Shown here: piece by piece, positions 28,385-38,000 of the stretch | How positions within the stretch are numbered: position 1 is the stretch's first letter | Layout: every line of letters begins with the position of its first letter | Source: Kribbella steppae | GTDB lineage: Bacteria > Actinomycetota > Actinomycetes > Propionibacteriales > Kribbellaceae | NCBI RefSeq assembly: GCF_004342025.1 | Contig: NZ_SLWN01000003.1 | Span: 620,001 to 684,000 of the forward strand | Direction: 5' to 3' | DNA length: 64,000 nt | Notes under the pieces: generated by a model | What the model saw: the letters and a program-made list of their open reading frames with translations, nothing else | Told to the model about the DNA's origin: nothing | Databases searched by the model: none | Translations under genes and position numbers: made by a program

Positions 28385-30355
28385 TCACCACTTGATCTGC
28401 GAGGCCATCGCCTCGGCGTACTCGGTGCCGCCGAGGAAGATCTTCTCGCCATGGTCGACCTTGTCGTCGAGGTTGTACGGCGGCTGTCCGCTGGCGTCGC
28501 TCCACTCGCTGAACGCGGCGAGCTTGGCATCGTCCTTGACGATCTCGTCGATACTCAGCAGATTGCCGTCCGCGCCGCGGATCTCCTTCGGGAGCTCCGG
28601 ATGCGGGTAGCCGGCGTCGACGAGCGTGGCCGCCGAGGTGTACTTCATCGCGAGCGTTTCCTGCAGGTCCTGGCTCTCCAGCACCTGGACCCGCGTCTCG
28701 CCGCCCTTGACGAACTCCTTCAGGCCGGCGCCGACCAGCTTCGTGAAGCCCTTCCACGCCCATTTGGCGGCGAATCCGGTCGGGGTCGGCACCTTTCCGA
28801 TACCTAGCGTGAGGACCTTGGAGATGTTCTCGCGAACTGCCTTGTCGAACGCGTCCATCTCGCCGCGGACTTCCTTCATCGACTGGTACTGCAGCCCGGC
28901 CAGGCTGCCGAAGGCATCCATCGCGTGTTCGTAGTTGCGTGGATCCTGCTCGCCCCTCGCGATCGCGTCGCGATCCGCCTGCGCGGCCTGGTGGGTGACA
29001 CTCTGATAGAGGGTGCCCATCGCCTCGTCGAACGGCTCGGAGAGGTGGTCGGCGTCGGCGAAGCCGTGGATGAACCGGTAGGTGTCCTCCGCGCTCAGGT
29101 AGAACGCGGGGGTCACCCCGGGCAGATCGGTGAGGTTCTCCGGCTTTCCGAAGCCCGAGTCACGGGAGGTCGCGTCGTCGGTGCGGCCACCGGTGAGCAT
29201 TTCGTGGCTGTAGGAGGCACCAACGTTGCCGAGGCTGTCCTTGATCGGCCAGGGGATGTCCTTGTGGTCGCCGGAGGCGAGGATGAAGTCGTAGGTGAAC
29301 TTCGCCGCCTCGGGGCTGTGCTTGCCGGGTTCCTCGGTGGTGGAGCCGGTGCCGGCTTCGATGGCCAGGCCGAAGTTGTCCACCACCGCGTCGCCGGTGC
29401 CGCGGGACTCCGCGTAGCCGTAGACGAGGTCGACGGTCTCGTCCATCGGGCCGATCGAGTTGATCGCCGCCCGCGCCGCCTCGGGGTTGTTCTTCAGGGC
29501 GCCGAAGGCGAGAGCGAGGATGTCCTCGGACAGGCCGGTCGCCTGGACCGCGTAGACCGAACCACCCCGGAAGTCGGTACGGTCGGGGTCCTCACCTCCG
29601 AAGGTGTCCAGCCCGTTCGCCCGGACCACCTTGGTCAGCCACTCCGGGGGGTAGTCCCCCTCCTGGAGCAGCGACAACCGGCCCCAGGCGGTCACGGTGT
29701 CCAGCATCCCGTCGACCGTCGGCGCCTCGGTGAACTGGTTCATCAGGTCGACCAGGCCCTGCGGCGGATCGGCGTCCTGGGTCGCCGCACCGAACGCCAG
29801 GCTGTACATCTCCATGTCCTGCCCGGCCGTGTCGCTGCCGGCAGATGTCATTCTCTCCGCGAGCATCTGGCTGTTCAGCGGACCGAGTTCGCTGAAGAAG
29901 GCCGACATCAGGTCCGGGTCGTACCCGCTGGCAGCCAGTGCCAGGGCGGCCTCGTGGTAGAGCCGCGCGCCTTCCTCGGCGTCGGTGCCGTCCCAGCTCT
30001 TGAGCCCCTCGGCGAGCTCCTTCATCTCGGCCAGGTCCTCCGGGTCCGGCAGCCGGACCGGCTCGTACAGGTTGACCGGCTTGCCCGGACCGGCCTGCTT
30101 CTCCAGGGCCTGGGCCAGGCTGAGCCGGCGGCGCAGCATCGGCAACTCGTCGTCGATCCACTTGCCGACGTTGATGATGTTCTGGAACTCGGTCATCCCG
30201 ATGCCGTACTCGCCGAGCCGGCGCTTCAGGCTGCTCTTGCCCTGCAGTTCCTGCGACTGGGCGGCCAGGTCGTTGATCATCTCCGACAGTGAGCCGGGGC
30301 TGATCGCCGAGATGTCGGCGCTACCGCCGCCACCACCTTCGTCGGGCCTGTTCAC
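28385..30355 (-). CDS. 656-residue WXG-linked protein, candidate type VII substrate
   Basis: An acidic, Ala-rich helical protein. It has no signal peptide. Segments such as GMTEFQNIINVGKWIDDELPMLRRRL near residue 53 and YEHAMDAFGSLAGLQYQSMKEVRGEMDAFDKAV near residue 480 recall large actinobacterial proteins encoded next to WXG100 genes (DUF6571-like), but this likeness is from memory. A weakly hydrophobic segment (WAWKGFTKLVGAGLKEFV) lies near residue 550. No nuclease or other toxin motif was seen. The GTG at 30355 starts two bases after the stop of the small WXG gene, so the two are co-expressed, as expected for a secreted protein and its escort. Confidence 0.6.
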   Translation of the reverse strand: MNRPDEGGGGGSADISAISPGSLSEMINDLAAQSQELQGKSSLKRRLGEYGIGMTEFQNIINVGKWIDDELPMLRRRLSLAQALEKQAGPGKPVNLYEPVRLPDPEDLAEMKELAEGLKSWDGTDAEEGARLYHEAALALAASGYDPDLMSAFFSELGPLNSQMLAERMTSAGSDTAGQDMEMYSLAFGAATQDADPPQGLVDLMNQFTEAPTVDGMLDTVTAWGRLSLLQEGDYPPEWLTKVVRANGLDTFGGEDPDRTDFRGGSVYAVQATGLSEDILALAFGALKNNPEAARAAINSIGPMDETVDLVYGYAESRGTGDAVVDNFGLAIEAGTGSTTEEPGKHSPEAAKFTYDFILASGDHKDIPWPIKDSLGNVGASYSHEMLTGGRTDDATSRDSGFGKPENLTDLPGVTPAFYLSAEDTYRFIHGFADADHLSEPFDEAMGTLYQSVTHQAAQADRDAIARGEQDPRNYEHAMDAFGSLAGLQYQSMKEVRGEMDAFDKAVRENISKVLTLGIGKVPTPTGFAAKWAWKGFTKLVGAGLKEFVKGGETRVQVLESQDLQETLAMKYTSAATLVDAGYPHPELPKEIRGADGNLLSIDEIVKDDAKLAAFSEWSDASGQPPYNLDDKVDHGEKIFLGGTEYAEAMASQIKW

Positions 30356-30357
30356 GG

Positions 30358-30681
30358 TCAGTACCCCCGGGTCCGCTGCTCGTTGTGGATCGCCCGGGCC
30401 TGGCTCGCGGTGACCTGCTCAGGCATGTTCTTGAGCTTCTCGTCGATCTGCTCGAGGATCGTGTCCACCCACGGCCCGAGCTTCTTCTTCCGCCCGTCGA
30501 CCTCGGACTTCCAGTTCGTCGCCTTGGTCGGGCCGGTCCAGGTCCGGCCGTCGGCCATCTTGGCCGCAGCCTTGTCGAGCGCGCCGGCGATCGCCTCCCG
30601 GTTGTTCGCCAGCGTGCTCCGCAGACTGGCGAGCTCCGACTTCTGCGGATTGCCCACCATGATCTCTTCCGGCTCAGCCAT
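30358..30681 (-). CDS. WXG100-like small protein, partner of the 656-residue protein
   Basis: A 107-residue helical protein. Two helices flank the WTG turn in DGRTWTGPTKATNWKSEVDGR, the mark of WXG100 proteins, which form helical hairpin dimers and are exported without a cleaved signal by type VII ATPases. The C-terminal tail is ARAIHNEQRTRGY. GGAGG is five bases before the ATG. The same first residues recur in a broken copy at 32560-32610. The gene directly precedes the 656-residue protein gene. Confidence 0.75.
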   Translation of the reverse strand: MAEPEEIMVGNPQKSELASLRSTLANNREAIAGALDKAAAKMADGRTWTGPTKATNWKSEVDGRKKKLGPWVDTILEQIDEKLKNMPEQVTASQARAIHNEQRTRGY

Positions 30682-30798
30682 CTCAGCCTCCGTGTCCGGC
30701 GCCGGGCCCCCGTCGGCCCTCTGGGTGGGAGAACGACGAGCGCGCCCCCGAGGCGGAAAATACCAACCGACAGGGCCATCAACCCGCCGTACCCGGGT

Positions 30799-30832
30799 GG
30801 TGACCGGTGGTTGAGAGGATGCCGAGGTGAGG
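30799..30832 (+). repeat. Duplicated intergenic motif, copy 1
   Basis: GGTGACCGG, GAGAGGATGCC and GTGAGG occur here in order and again at 32621-32657 with four small gaps or changes. In both places a minus-strand gene start beginning with codons for MA(E/G)PE lies to the left. The rest of the 227-base gap (30682-30908) shows no other feature. Confidence 0.6.
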
Positions 30833-30908
30833 CGAGCCGGTCACTTTCGGCGACCTGAACCATTCGCGCGGTATTTTGGCTGCCCTTGCCGATCGACGGA
30901 GGTTCTTC

Positions 30909-31544
30909 GTGCCCCGCTCCAGACTCGCTGTACTGCTGCTGGCACCGCTTGTGGTGCTGCCGGCGGCGTGTGGCGGCGGTGACGACACCGGCGGCTTGCC
31001 GACCGTCAGTTCGACGCCGACCGAGGCCTCGAGCAGCACACCGGCGACGACTCCCACTCCGACCCTGGCGCCGACGACCGTGCCGGCCAGCAGCTCGCAG
31101 AAGTACGGCGCGTTGACGTTGGTGATCAACCACACGCCGAAGCCGCCCGCGAACGCGGACCTGGCGCTGCGGGCGTACGACGAGTTCGAGCAAAGTTCGC
31201 ACAAGAGCCTGGCGACCAACGTCGAGGACCCGGGTGTCGTACGGCGGAGTGCGGGCGCGGCGCTGCGAGACATTCGCAGCGTGCTGCAGGATCAGAAGAC
31301 CAAGAAGGTACGGACCGGCGGGCTGGTCACGGTGACCACCAAGGTGGTCCGGGTCGGCGCTGCCGTCGCGGCGCTGGACACGTGTTACGACCAGTCGAAA
31401 TCGGTGCTGATCCGAGCCGACGGATCGACCTATGTGGGACCTGGGACCAAGAAGAACCCTGAGCTCAAGGCGAGTGTGATCCTGGTGAATGTCGGTGCGC
31501 TGTGGAAGGTGAGCGAGTACAACCTGAAGGCGGGGCCATGCTGA
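30909..31544 (+). CDS. Lipoprotein with Thr/Pro linker, function unknown
   Basis: A 211-residue lipoprotein. The GTG at 30909 follows GGAGG by six bases and opens a signal peptide ending at the lipobox LPAAC. A 50-residue Thr/Ser/Pro linker leads to a soluble domain of about 130 residues (LALRAYDEFEQSSHKSLA to SVILVNVGALWKVSEYNLKAG) with the look of an NTF2/SnoaL-like fold; that is a guess. Similar lipoproteins are often found in actinobacterial WXG loci. It overlaps the next gene by seven bases. Confidence 0.65.
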   Translation: MPRSRLAVLLLAPLVVLPAACGGGDDTGGLPTVSSTPTEASSSTPATTPTPTLAPTTVPASSSQKYGALTLVINHTPKPPANADLALRAYDEFEQSSHKSLATNVEDPGVVRRSAGAALRDIRSVLQDQKTKKVRTGGLVTVTTKVVRVGAAVAALDTCYDQSKSVLIRADGSTYVGPGTKKNPELKASVILVNVGALWKVSEYNLKAGPC

Positions 31545-32506
31545 TCCGCCGGCTGTCGATCCTGGCTGCTGTCGTCCTCGGGTCCATGGCGATCGCGCCG
31601 TCGGCTCACGCCGACAGGGACACCCCGACCACACCGTCGCCGAACACGTCCGGCAACACCATCAGCATCACGGTCACCGGCACCGGCGTACGCGGTGGTT
31701 CCCCCGGCAGCGGAGGCAGCAGCCGGACGGTCACGACCCCGGTTCCTTGCACCTATATCCAGTCGATGACCGGCAAGGAGTACTACGAGTACGTCGAGGG
31801 TGGTGGTCCGATGGGCCGCGATCCCGACGGTAATCCGTTCAAGCCGTATCCCGGGTACGAGCAGTACAAGGACGACGACAAGGGTCACTGGTATGGCGGG
31901 ATGTGTTCGTCGGCGAACTTCGACGGCAACCTGGATGAGTTCTTCGACTTTGCCGAGCAGTGGTTCGATGAGCACAGTGGGGTCTATGTGCAGGCGGGCG
32001 GCACGCCGCCGGTCCCACCGGTCCCGCCGGAGATCCTGCGGAATGTGGCGTTCGACGAGTTGACTGTCCCGGCGCCGCGGCTGGACTGGAACCCCAAGCA
32101 CAACGGTGACGCTGCCACCCTGGTCAATCTGGACACCTGGGTCTGGCTGACCGACCGTCGGGAGGACCTGTACGTCCAGGCGTCGGTCAACACCATGGCG
32201 GGACCGGTCTGGGCCCGGGTGGACGCGAAGCTGACCGGCATGACCGTCTCGGCGCCGAACGCGGACCCGGTCCAGTGCCAGGGCGGCGGCGTTCCGTACG
32301 CCGCCGGCGCGACCGGCGAGTGCGCTCTGACCTTCTTCAAGGCCAGCCCTGGCCAGGGCACGAGCCCGGTGACGGCGAAGACCACCTGGAGCACGACCTG
32401 GTACTCGTCCGCCGACCAGACACCGCGCGCCACCCCGGAGCAGCTGGACCCGGCCCCCGCCACCACCAACATCCGCGTCATCGAGGTCCAGGTCCCGAAC
32501 CGATGA
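31538..32506 (+). CDS. Exported protein of unknown function
   Basis: A 322-residue protein with a cleavable signal (RRLSILAAVVLGSMAIAPSAHA) and a Thr/Ser/Gly-rich mature N-terminus. The mature part has aromatic-rich segments (GKEYYEYVEGGGPMGRDPDG, HWYGGMCSSANFDGN) and a beta-rich C-terminal half. Three cysteines could form disulfides. I do not recognise the family. The ATG at 31538 sits inside the end of the preceding lipoprotein gene, so the two are probably translated together. Confidence 0.65.
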   Translation: MLIRRLSILAAVVLGSMAIAPSAHADRDTPTTPSPNTSGNTISITVTGTGVRGGSPGSGGSSRTVTTPVPCTYIQSMTGKEYYEYVEGGGPMGRDPDGNPFKPYPGYEQYKDDDKGHWYGGMCSSANFDGNLDEFFDFAEQWFDEHSGVYVQAGGTPPVPPVPPEILRNVAFDELTVPAPRLDWNPKHNGDAATLVNLDTWVWLTDRREDLYVQASVNTMAGPVWARVDAKLTGMTVSAPNADPVQCQGGGVPYAAGATGECALTFFKASPGQGTSPVTAKTTWSTTWYSSADQTPRATPEQLDPAPATTNIRVIEVQVPNR

Positions 32507-32559
32507 GCTGAGCGGTACTTGCACCGGCCGAGCCGGCTGTTTTGTCCGTCACCGACGTC

Positions 32560-32610
32560 GGCCGACTCCGCGCGGAGCGGGTTTCCCACCATGATTTCCG
32601 GCCCAGCCAT
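32560..32610 (-). pseudogene. 5' remnant of a WXG-like gene
   Basis: Seventeen codons starting at 32610 read MAGPEIMVGNPLRAESA, closely matching the first 18 residues (MAEPEEIMVGNPQKSELA) of the intact gene at 30681. A GGAGG-type ribosome site precedes both. After this the likeness ends and the frame runs on antisense into the exported-protein gene, with no WXG turn. I take it as the stump of a duplicated, deleted gene. The rest of the 159-base gap holds only the repeated motif. Confidence 0.7.
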
Positions 32611-32620
32611 TGCTGCCTCC

Positions 32621-32657
32621 GGTGACCGGCTGTTCTGAGAGGATGCCCAGCGTGAGG
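32621..32657 (+). repeat. Duplicated intergenic motif, copy 2, upstream of WXG100 operon
   Basis: Second copy of the motif at 30799-30832, ending nine bases before the WXG100 start. It may carry a shared promoter: GAGGAT could be a -10 element with transcription starting just before the gene. The motif's tail also supplies the GAGGA ribosome site region. Confidence 0.5.
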
Positions 32658-32665
32658 ACGATCAG

Positions 32666-32986
32666 ATGACGACGCCGGCCGAGCTCGATGCCAAGGCAGC
32701 GCGGTTGCGGGAGATCGCGAGTGACCTGCGCAAGGAAGCGACCGCGGTCACCGGCTTGCTGAGTGGCGTCAAGGACCTGCACGACGACCAGACCTGGCAA
32801 GGACCGGTGGCCACCGAGTTCAGCGGCACGCTGACCGGCTGGAAGTCGCGGATCGACGGGGCCCAGCAGGCCATCCTCGACGCGGCCGCCACCTTCGACA
32901 AGGACGCCAACAACCTGGAGACCCAGGCCGGCGACCAGCGGCGCGAGGAGAAAGACAAAGAGGAGAAGGAGAAGGGGCCGAAATGA
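32666..32986 (+). CDS. WXG100 family protein
   Basis: A 106-residue helical hairpin protein with the WQG turn at residue ~43 (DDQTWQGPVATEFSGTLTGWKSRIDGAQ) and a highly charged C-terminal tail (QRREEKDKEEKEKGPK). WXG100 proteins are substrates and escorts of type VII secretion. Its stop overlaps the protease start (ATGA), so it is the obvious partner of the calpain-like protein. The first helix starts at LDAKAARLREIASDLR. Confidence 0.88.
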   Translation: MTTPAELDAKAARLREIASDLRKEATAVTGLLSGVKDLHDDQTWQGPVATEFSGTLTGWKSRIDGAQQAILDAAATFDKDANNLETQAGDQRREEKDKEEKEKGPK

Positions 32987-34380
32987 CCGGGTACGTCTCG
33001 ATCACCCCGAGCCGGGTGCGGGAGCTGGTGAAGGCGCTCACCGACGCCAGCAGCGCGGCCGAGACTCGGCGGACCAAGTTCCGGGCCCTGCTGGACCAGG
33101 GTGTCCAGAACGGTGGCAGCCCGTTGCCGCAGGTGATGGAGAACCTGCCGTTCGGCAGCGGGGCCTCTGGCAAACTGCGCGGCCTGGCCTCGGACGCCAC
33201 CGACTCCTCCCAGGCGTACACCCGCCGGGTCGACCGGTTCGAGCAGATGATGAAGGCCGTCAAGGAGGGCAAGCCGGCGCCGGATCCGCAGACCTGGTTC
33301 AACGACATGGGCCCGGTCGACAAGGCCAAGGTGGACGAGGCGACCAAGTCGGTCCGCGGCATCATCGACGACTTCGTCCTGCTGTCGAGTGACGACCAGA
33401 AGAAGGTGATGGGCCAGCTCAAGGGCCTCACCCCGGCCGAGCTGGAGGCAGTCCTCGCCAACCTGAACGACAAGGAGCTCGGCGACTTCCTGACCCGGAT
33501 GAAAGACGGCGGGATGCTCGACGGGGGTCTGGACTCCACTGGCGAGCGCGAGCTGCTCAACCTCTTCGGCTCCAACGTGTCGTTGCCTGTCATCCAGCGG
33601 ATGTGCAAGGTGTCGGAGTGGGCGAACGGGTACTTCCGCCCGACCACCGAAGGCGCTGGTGACTTCAAGGGCTATTCGTGGGATCCGATCACCGGGACCC
33701 TCTTCGCCAAGGGGGCCGGCGAGCGAGGCGGCGCCGACCGGACCGATGTCGACCAGATGAGCATCGGCGACTGCGGGTTGCAGGCCACCCTGGCCGCGCT
33801 GGCGGACAAGAACCCCGAGCTGCTGGAGAAGATGGTGACCACCAACGCCAACGGCAGCTACACCGTCACCTTCTACGAGGACGGCAAGCCGATCCAGATC
33901 GTCGTACAGCCTGAGGTACTGCGGAAGGCGGACGGCACCCCGATCACCGGGTTCGGGGACACGCCGGACGGCAGCAATCCCGAGCTCTGGGCGGTCGTGG
34001 TCGAGAAGGCGGCGGCGCAGTGGAAGGGTGGCTACGAGCACATCCAGGGGCGCTGGCCGGGAGACTGGATGGAGGAGCTCACCGGTAAGGAGTCCGAGCG
34101 CACCGATGCGGGCGACGTCGATTCGGTGGACGACATCCAGGCGCGGCTGGACGAAGGCAAGTCGGTCACCTTCAGCACCCAGGACCCCAAGGACCACCCG
34201 GGGATGAGCACGATCAAGCCGAAGCCGCTCTACGGACCGCACGCCTACACGGTGATCGGTGTCAAGGGCGACAAGGTCTTGCTGCAGAATCCCTGGGGCA
34301 GTGGCGAAGGCGTGACGGAAATCTCGATCGACGAGCTGAACAAGTACGGGACCAAGGTGGAGGCAGTCGATGTCAGCTGA
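32983..34380 (+). CDS. Calpain-like (family C2) cysteine protease, candidate type VII effector
   Basis: A 465-residue protein. The N-terminal ~210 residues are helical (SRVRELVKALTDASSAAETRR) and could dimerise with the WXG100 partner. Residues ~235-465 form a calpain core: Cys264 in QMSIGDCGLQATLAALA, His420 in YGPHAYTVIGV and Asn436 in LQNPWGSGEG, in the order and context of the C2 triad. ELWAVVVEKAAAQWKGGYEHI is also a calpain hallmark. No calcium-binding EF hands were seen. There is no signal peptide. It is translationally coupled to the WXG100 gene upstream and overlaps the next small gene by 11 bases. Secretion and target are inferred. Confidence 0.85.
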   Translation: MTGYVSITPSRVRELVKALTDASSAAETRRTKFRALLDQGVQNGGSPLPQVMENLPFGSGASGKLRGLASDATDSSQAYTRRVDRFEQMMKAVKEGKPAPDPQTWFNDMGPVDKAKVDEATKSVRGIIDDFVLLSSDDQKKVMGQLKGLTPAELEAVLANLNDKELGDFLTRMKDGGMLDGGLDSTGERELLNLFGSNVSLPVIQRMCKVSEWANGYFRPTTEGAGDFKGYSWDPITGTLFAKGAGERGGADRTDVDQMSIGDCGLQATLAALADKNPELLEKMVTTNANGSYTVTFYEDGKPIQIVVQPEVLRKADGTPITGFGDTPDGSNPELWAVVVEKAAAQWKGGYEHIQGRWPGDWMEELTGKESERTDAGDVDSVDDIQARLDEGKSVTFSTQDPKDHPGMSTIKPKPLYGPHAYTVIGVKGDKVLLQNPWGSGEGVTEISIDELNKYGTKVEAVDVS

Positions 34381-34657
34381 TCGCGAAGGAACCGTGACCG
34401 AGGTACGCGTACCGCAGGGCACCAGGACGAACGAGGGAGACCTGGTCATCGGTCTCGGCGGAGTCCTGCTCGACCCGCTCCGGGCCATGCTGTCGGTGTC
34501 CGACCGCAGCCGCCGTGACCAGCTGTCCAGCGACGTCACCTTGGCCGTCGGCGACGAGACGCAGTACGGCGCCTGGACACTCGAGCTCCTGGACATCCAG
34601 CCCGCGTACGGCGTCGACGTGGCTCGGATCGCCGTCCGGACAGCGGAGACCCGATGA
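34370..34657 (+). CDS. Small cytosolic protein, paralogue of the next gene
   Basis: A 95-residue protein without signal or membrane segment. Its core (VIGLGGVLLDPLRAMLSV, then VTLAVGDETQYGAWTLELLDI) aligns along its length with the mature part of the following lipoprotein (GVGGVLKDPDRAMLSV, LTLGVGEKGTAFGQTVTVSAI). It begins inside the protease gene and overlaps the lipoprotein start. The position directly after a candidate effector suggests a protective (immunity) or inhibitor role; this is inference only. I do not recognise the family. Confidence 0.7.
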   Translation: MSADREGTVTEVRVPQGTRTNEGDLVIGLGGVLLDPLRAMLSVSDRSRRDQLSSDVTLAVGDETQYGAWTLELLDIQPAYGVDVARIAVRTAETR

Positions 34658-35001
34658 AGTGGGCCGCGATCGCGGTGCTCGTGCTGATCGGCGTGACCGG
34701 CTGCAACTCCGACGAGGCCGACCCGAGTGGCCCGACCAGTGCCTTCACCACCCCGACGGACGGGTCGGTCCGGATCTCGCAGGGGACGACCGGCACCACC
34801 GGCGGTATCGAGGTCGGCGTGGGCGGTGTGCTGAAGGATCCCGACCGGGCGATGCTTTCGGTGATGAAGAGTGGCGCGGAGTCCGTGCCCCTGACGCTGG
34901 GCGTGGGCGAGAAGGGCACCGCGTTCGGGCAGACGGTGACCGTGTCCGCGATCGAGTTCGGTAGTCACGACTACGCCTGGGTGAAGGTTTCGCCAAGCTG
35001 A
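34654..35001 (+). CDS. Small lipoprotein, paralogue of the previous gene
   Basis: A 115-residue lipoprotein: signal AAIAVLVLIGVTGC with the lipobox Cys near residue 17, a short Ser/Thr linker, then the domain shared with the previous gene product. It starts within the preceding stop (ATGA). The two genes appear to be a tandem duplication in which one copy gained, or the other lost, export to the outer face of the membrane. As a protease-operon partner it could block the protease outside the cell, which remains untested. Confidence 0.75.
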   Translation: MKWAAIAVLVLIGVTGCNSDEADPSGPTSAFTTPTDGSVRISQGTTGTTGGIEVGVGGVLKDPDRAMLSVMKSGAESVPLTLGVGEKGTAFGQTVTVSAIEFGSHDYAWVKVSPS

Positions 35002-35045
35002 TGCGGGGTGCCGTCGGGCAGCCAGAACGATGAATGGGATGACGT

Positions 35046-38000
35046 ATGCGGCTCATGCTCACGGTTGTCGACCCGGTCAAGGGAGTGAGCGCCGATGTCG
35101 TCGTCGACGCGGACGCCGGTCTGACCGTGGGCGGTCTGGCGCCTCGGCTGGTCGAGGCCGTCGGGAGGCGAGTCGCAGTACCGGGCGCGGGCAACGTGAT
35201 CGACCTGCATGGTCCGGACTCTTCGCCGGCGGGCGTGCCGTCCCTGTTCGTCAACGGGTACCCGGTCGACCCTGAACTCTCGCTGGCCGCCTCACCGCTG
35301 CGCGAGGGGACCCTGGTAAGCATCGGCGACTCGCGAGGCTGCGCTCCGCCGGAGCCGCACGGTTTGGTCGAGGTCCGGGTGGTCAGCGGGCCCGGTGCGG
35401 GTGCCGTCCACCGGCTCGGCCCGGGCAATTACTCGATGGGCAGCGCGTCCGACTCGGACATTCGGCTGGTGGGTGGCGGAATCCCGGGGCAGGTCGCCAC
35501 CGTGGCCGTCACCGTCGGCGGCGAAGTCACCTTGCGCGTCGAGGAGCCCGACGGGCTGACGGGGATGGAACGCCCGGTGGATCCCACCTTCGGGCCGATC
35601 GTGATTCCGGACGAGTCGGGTGCCGAGGAGACGACGTACGTTCTCGAACAGGGGCAGCGACCCACGCTGGTCGAGCTGGATCGCAGAGCGTTGGACCAAT
35701 CCGGCGGCTGGGCCGTCACCGAGTGGGAGCCGGGGATGCAGCTCACCGTCGGCCCGGTGATGCTGGCGCTGGCATTGGTGGAGGCGCCGGACGCTTCGCT
35801 GTCGCCCAACCCTGCCGGCGGGCTGGTCGACTTCAACCGGCCGCCCAGGCTGCTGCCGCCGCCGCGGATGACCGACTTCTCGCTGCCGGCGGAGCCGGAG
35901 AAATCGCAGAAGCCGACGTTCCCGCTGTTGGTGATGCTGCTACCGATGATCGGTGCGGTCGCGCTCGCGGTGATCCTGCGGCAGCCGGGAATGCTGCTGT
36001 TCGGCCTCCTCACGCCGTTGATGTACATCGGTCAATACTTCCAGAGCAAGCGCGAGGGCAAGACGACGTACCGCGAACGCATGGCCCAGTACAAGGAGCG
36101 CAAGGCGCGGGTCGAACAGGACGCCCGACGTGCACTGGTGGCCGAGCGCAACGCCCGGCGGCGCGATCTGGCCGACCCGGCCGCGGTGCTGTTGTTCGCG
36201 ACCGGCCCACGGGCGCGACTGTGGGAGCGGCGGCCGACGGACCCGGACTGGCTCGAGCTCCGGCTCGGGATCGCCGACCGGCCCAGCGAGGTGATGGTCG
36301 AGGACGCGACGCTGGACGCCCATCTGCGGAAGCGGACCTGGACGGCTCCGGACGTGCCGGCCACCGTCCCGCTGGTGTCGGTCGGAGTGCTCGGCGTGGC
36401 CGGCACCGGTGGAACGGCGCAACAGATCGGCGGCTGGCTGGCCGGGCAGCTGGCGGCGCTGCACAGCCCTCGGGCGCTGCGGCTGGTGGTGCTGTGTACG
36501 CCGGACGCGGCGCCGGCGTGGCAGTGGATGCGCTGGCTGCCGCATGTCCGGGGCAGGGAGGACGACGGCTTCCTCGGGCTGTTCGGCAACGACGACGAGA
36601 CCACGATGCGCCGGATCAACGAGCTGGCCAGGCTGGTGGAAGCTCGGCGGAAGGCGCTGAACAGCTCCAACCCCGTCCCGCAGCCGGCCCTGTTCGCCGA
36701 CCAGATCGTCGTCGTCATGGACGGGGCCCGACGGCTCCGGATGATGCCCGGTGTCGTCGGCCTGCTCAAGGACGGCCCATCCGTAGGCGTCCGGTTCATC
36801 TGCCTGGACAGCGACGAGCGGCAGTTGCCGGACGAGGCGCACGCTGTGGTCGCTCCGCACGGTCAGTGGTGGCGGCTGCGGCAGACCGGCGCCCCGACCG
36901 TGGACGGCGTCCGGCCGGACCTGGTCAGCCCGCAGTGGCTGGACCGGCTGGCGCGCTCGCTGGCCCCGATCCAGGACGTCTCCGGCGGTGACGGGGCCAC
37001 CGCGATCCCGGGCTCGAGCCGGTTGCTCACTGTGCTCGGGCTGGAGACGCCCGCGCCGGACGGGCTGGCGCAGACCTGGGCACGCGGCGGCCGAACCACC
37101 CAGGCGGTGATCGGCGAGGGGGCCGAAGGGCCGTTCGCCGTCGACATCGTCCGGGACGGCCCGCACGGTCTGGTCGCGGGAACCACGGGCGCCGGAAAGT
37201 CGGAGCTGCTGCAGACGATCATCGGCTCGCTTGCCGTCGGCAACAGACCGGACGAGATGACCTTCGTGCTGGTCGACTACAAGGGCGGCGCGGCCTTCAA
37301 GGACTGCAACCACCTGCCGCACACGGTCGGCATGGTCACCGACCTCGACGGCCACCTGACCACCCGCGCGCTCGCCTCCCTGGCCGCCGAGCTGCACCGT
37401 CGCGAGCATCAGCTGAAGGGCGCCAACGCCAAGGACATCGAGGAGTACCTCGAGCGGATGGGCCCGGACGACGAGCGGATGCCGCGGCTGCTGATCGTCA
37501 TCGACGAGTTCGCCGCGATGGTGTCGGAGCTGCCCGACTTCGTCACCGGCATCGTCGACATCGCCCGCCGGGGCCGGTCCCTCGGCGTCCACCTGATCCT
37601 GGCGACGCAGCGTCCGGCGGGTGTGGTCACCAGCGACATCAAGGCGAACACGAACCTGCGGATCGCGCTGCGGGTCACCGACGCCGGCGACAGTGCGGAC
37701 GTGATCGAGGCGCCGGACGCCGCCCACATCTCCAAGTCGACCCCGGGCCGTGGGTACGCCCGGCTGGGGCACTCGTCGCTGATCCCGTTCCAGACCTCCC
37801 GGGTCGGTGGCCGTCCGCCCGGCCTGGTCGCGGCGGCCGACGTCGGTGTCCGGCCGGTGGGCTGGCGGGATCTCGGCCGGCCGGTGCGGTTCGAGACCGA
37901 AGAGGCCGAGGACGACGTGATGGTGCCGACCGATCTGGCCACCCTGGTGAAGGCGCTGCAGGGCGCGGCCAAGGTCGCCGGGATCAAGACACCGCCGAGC

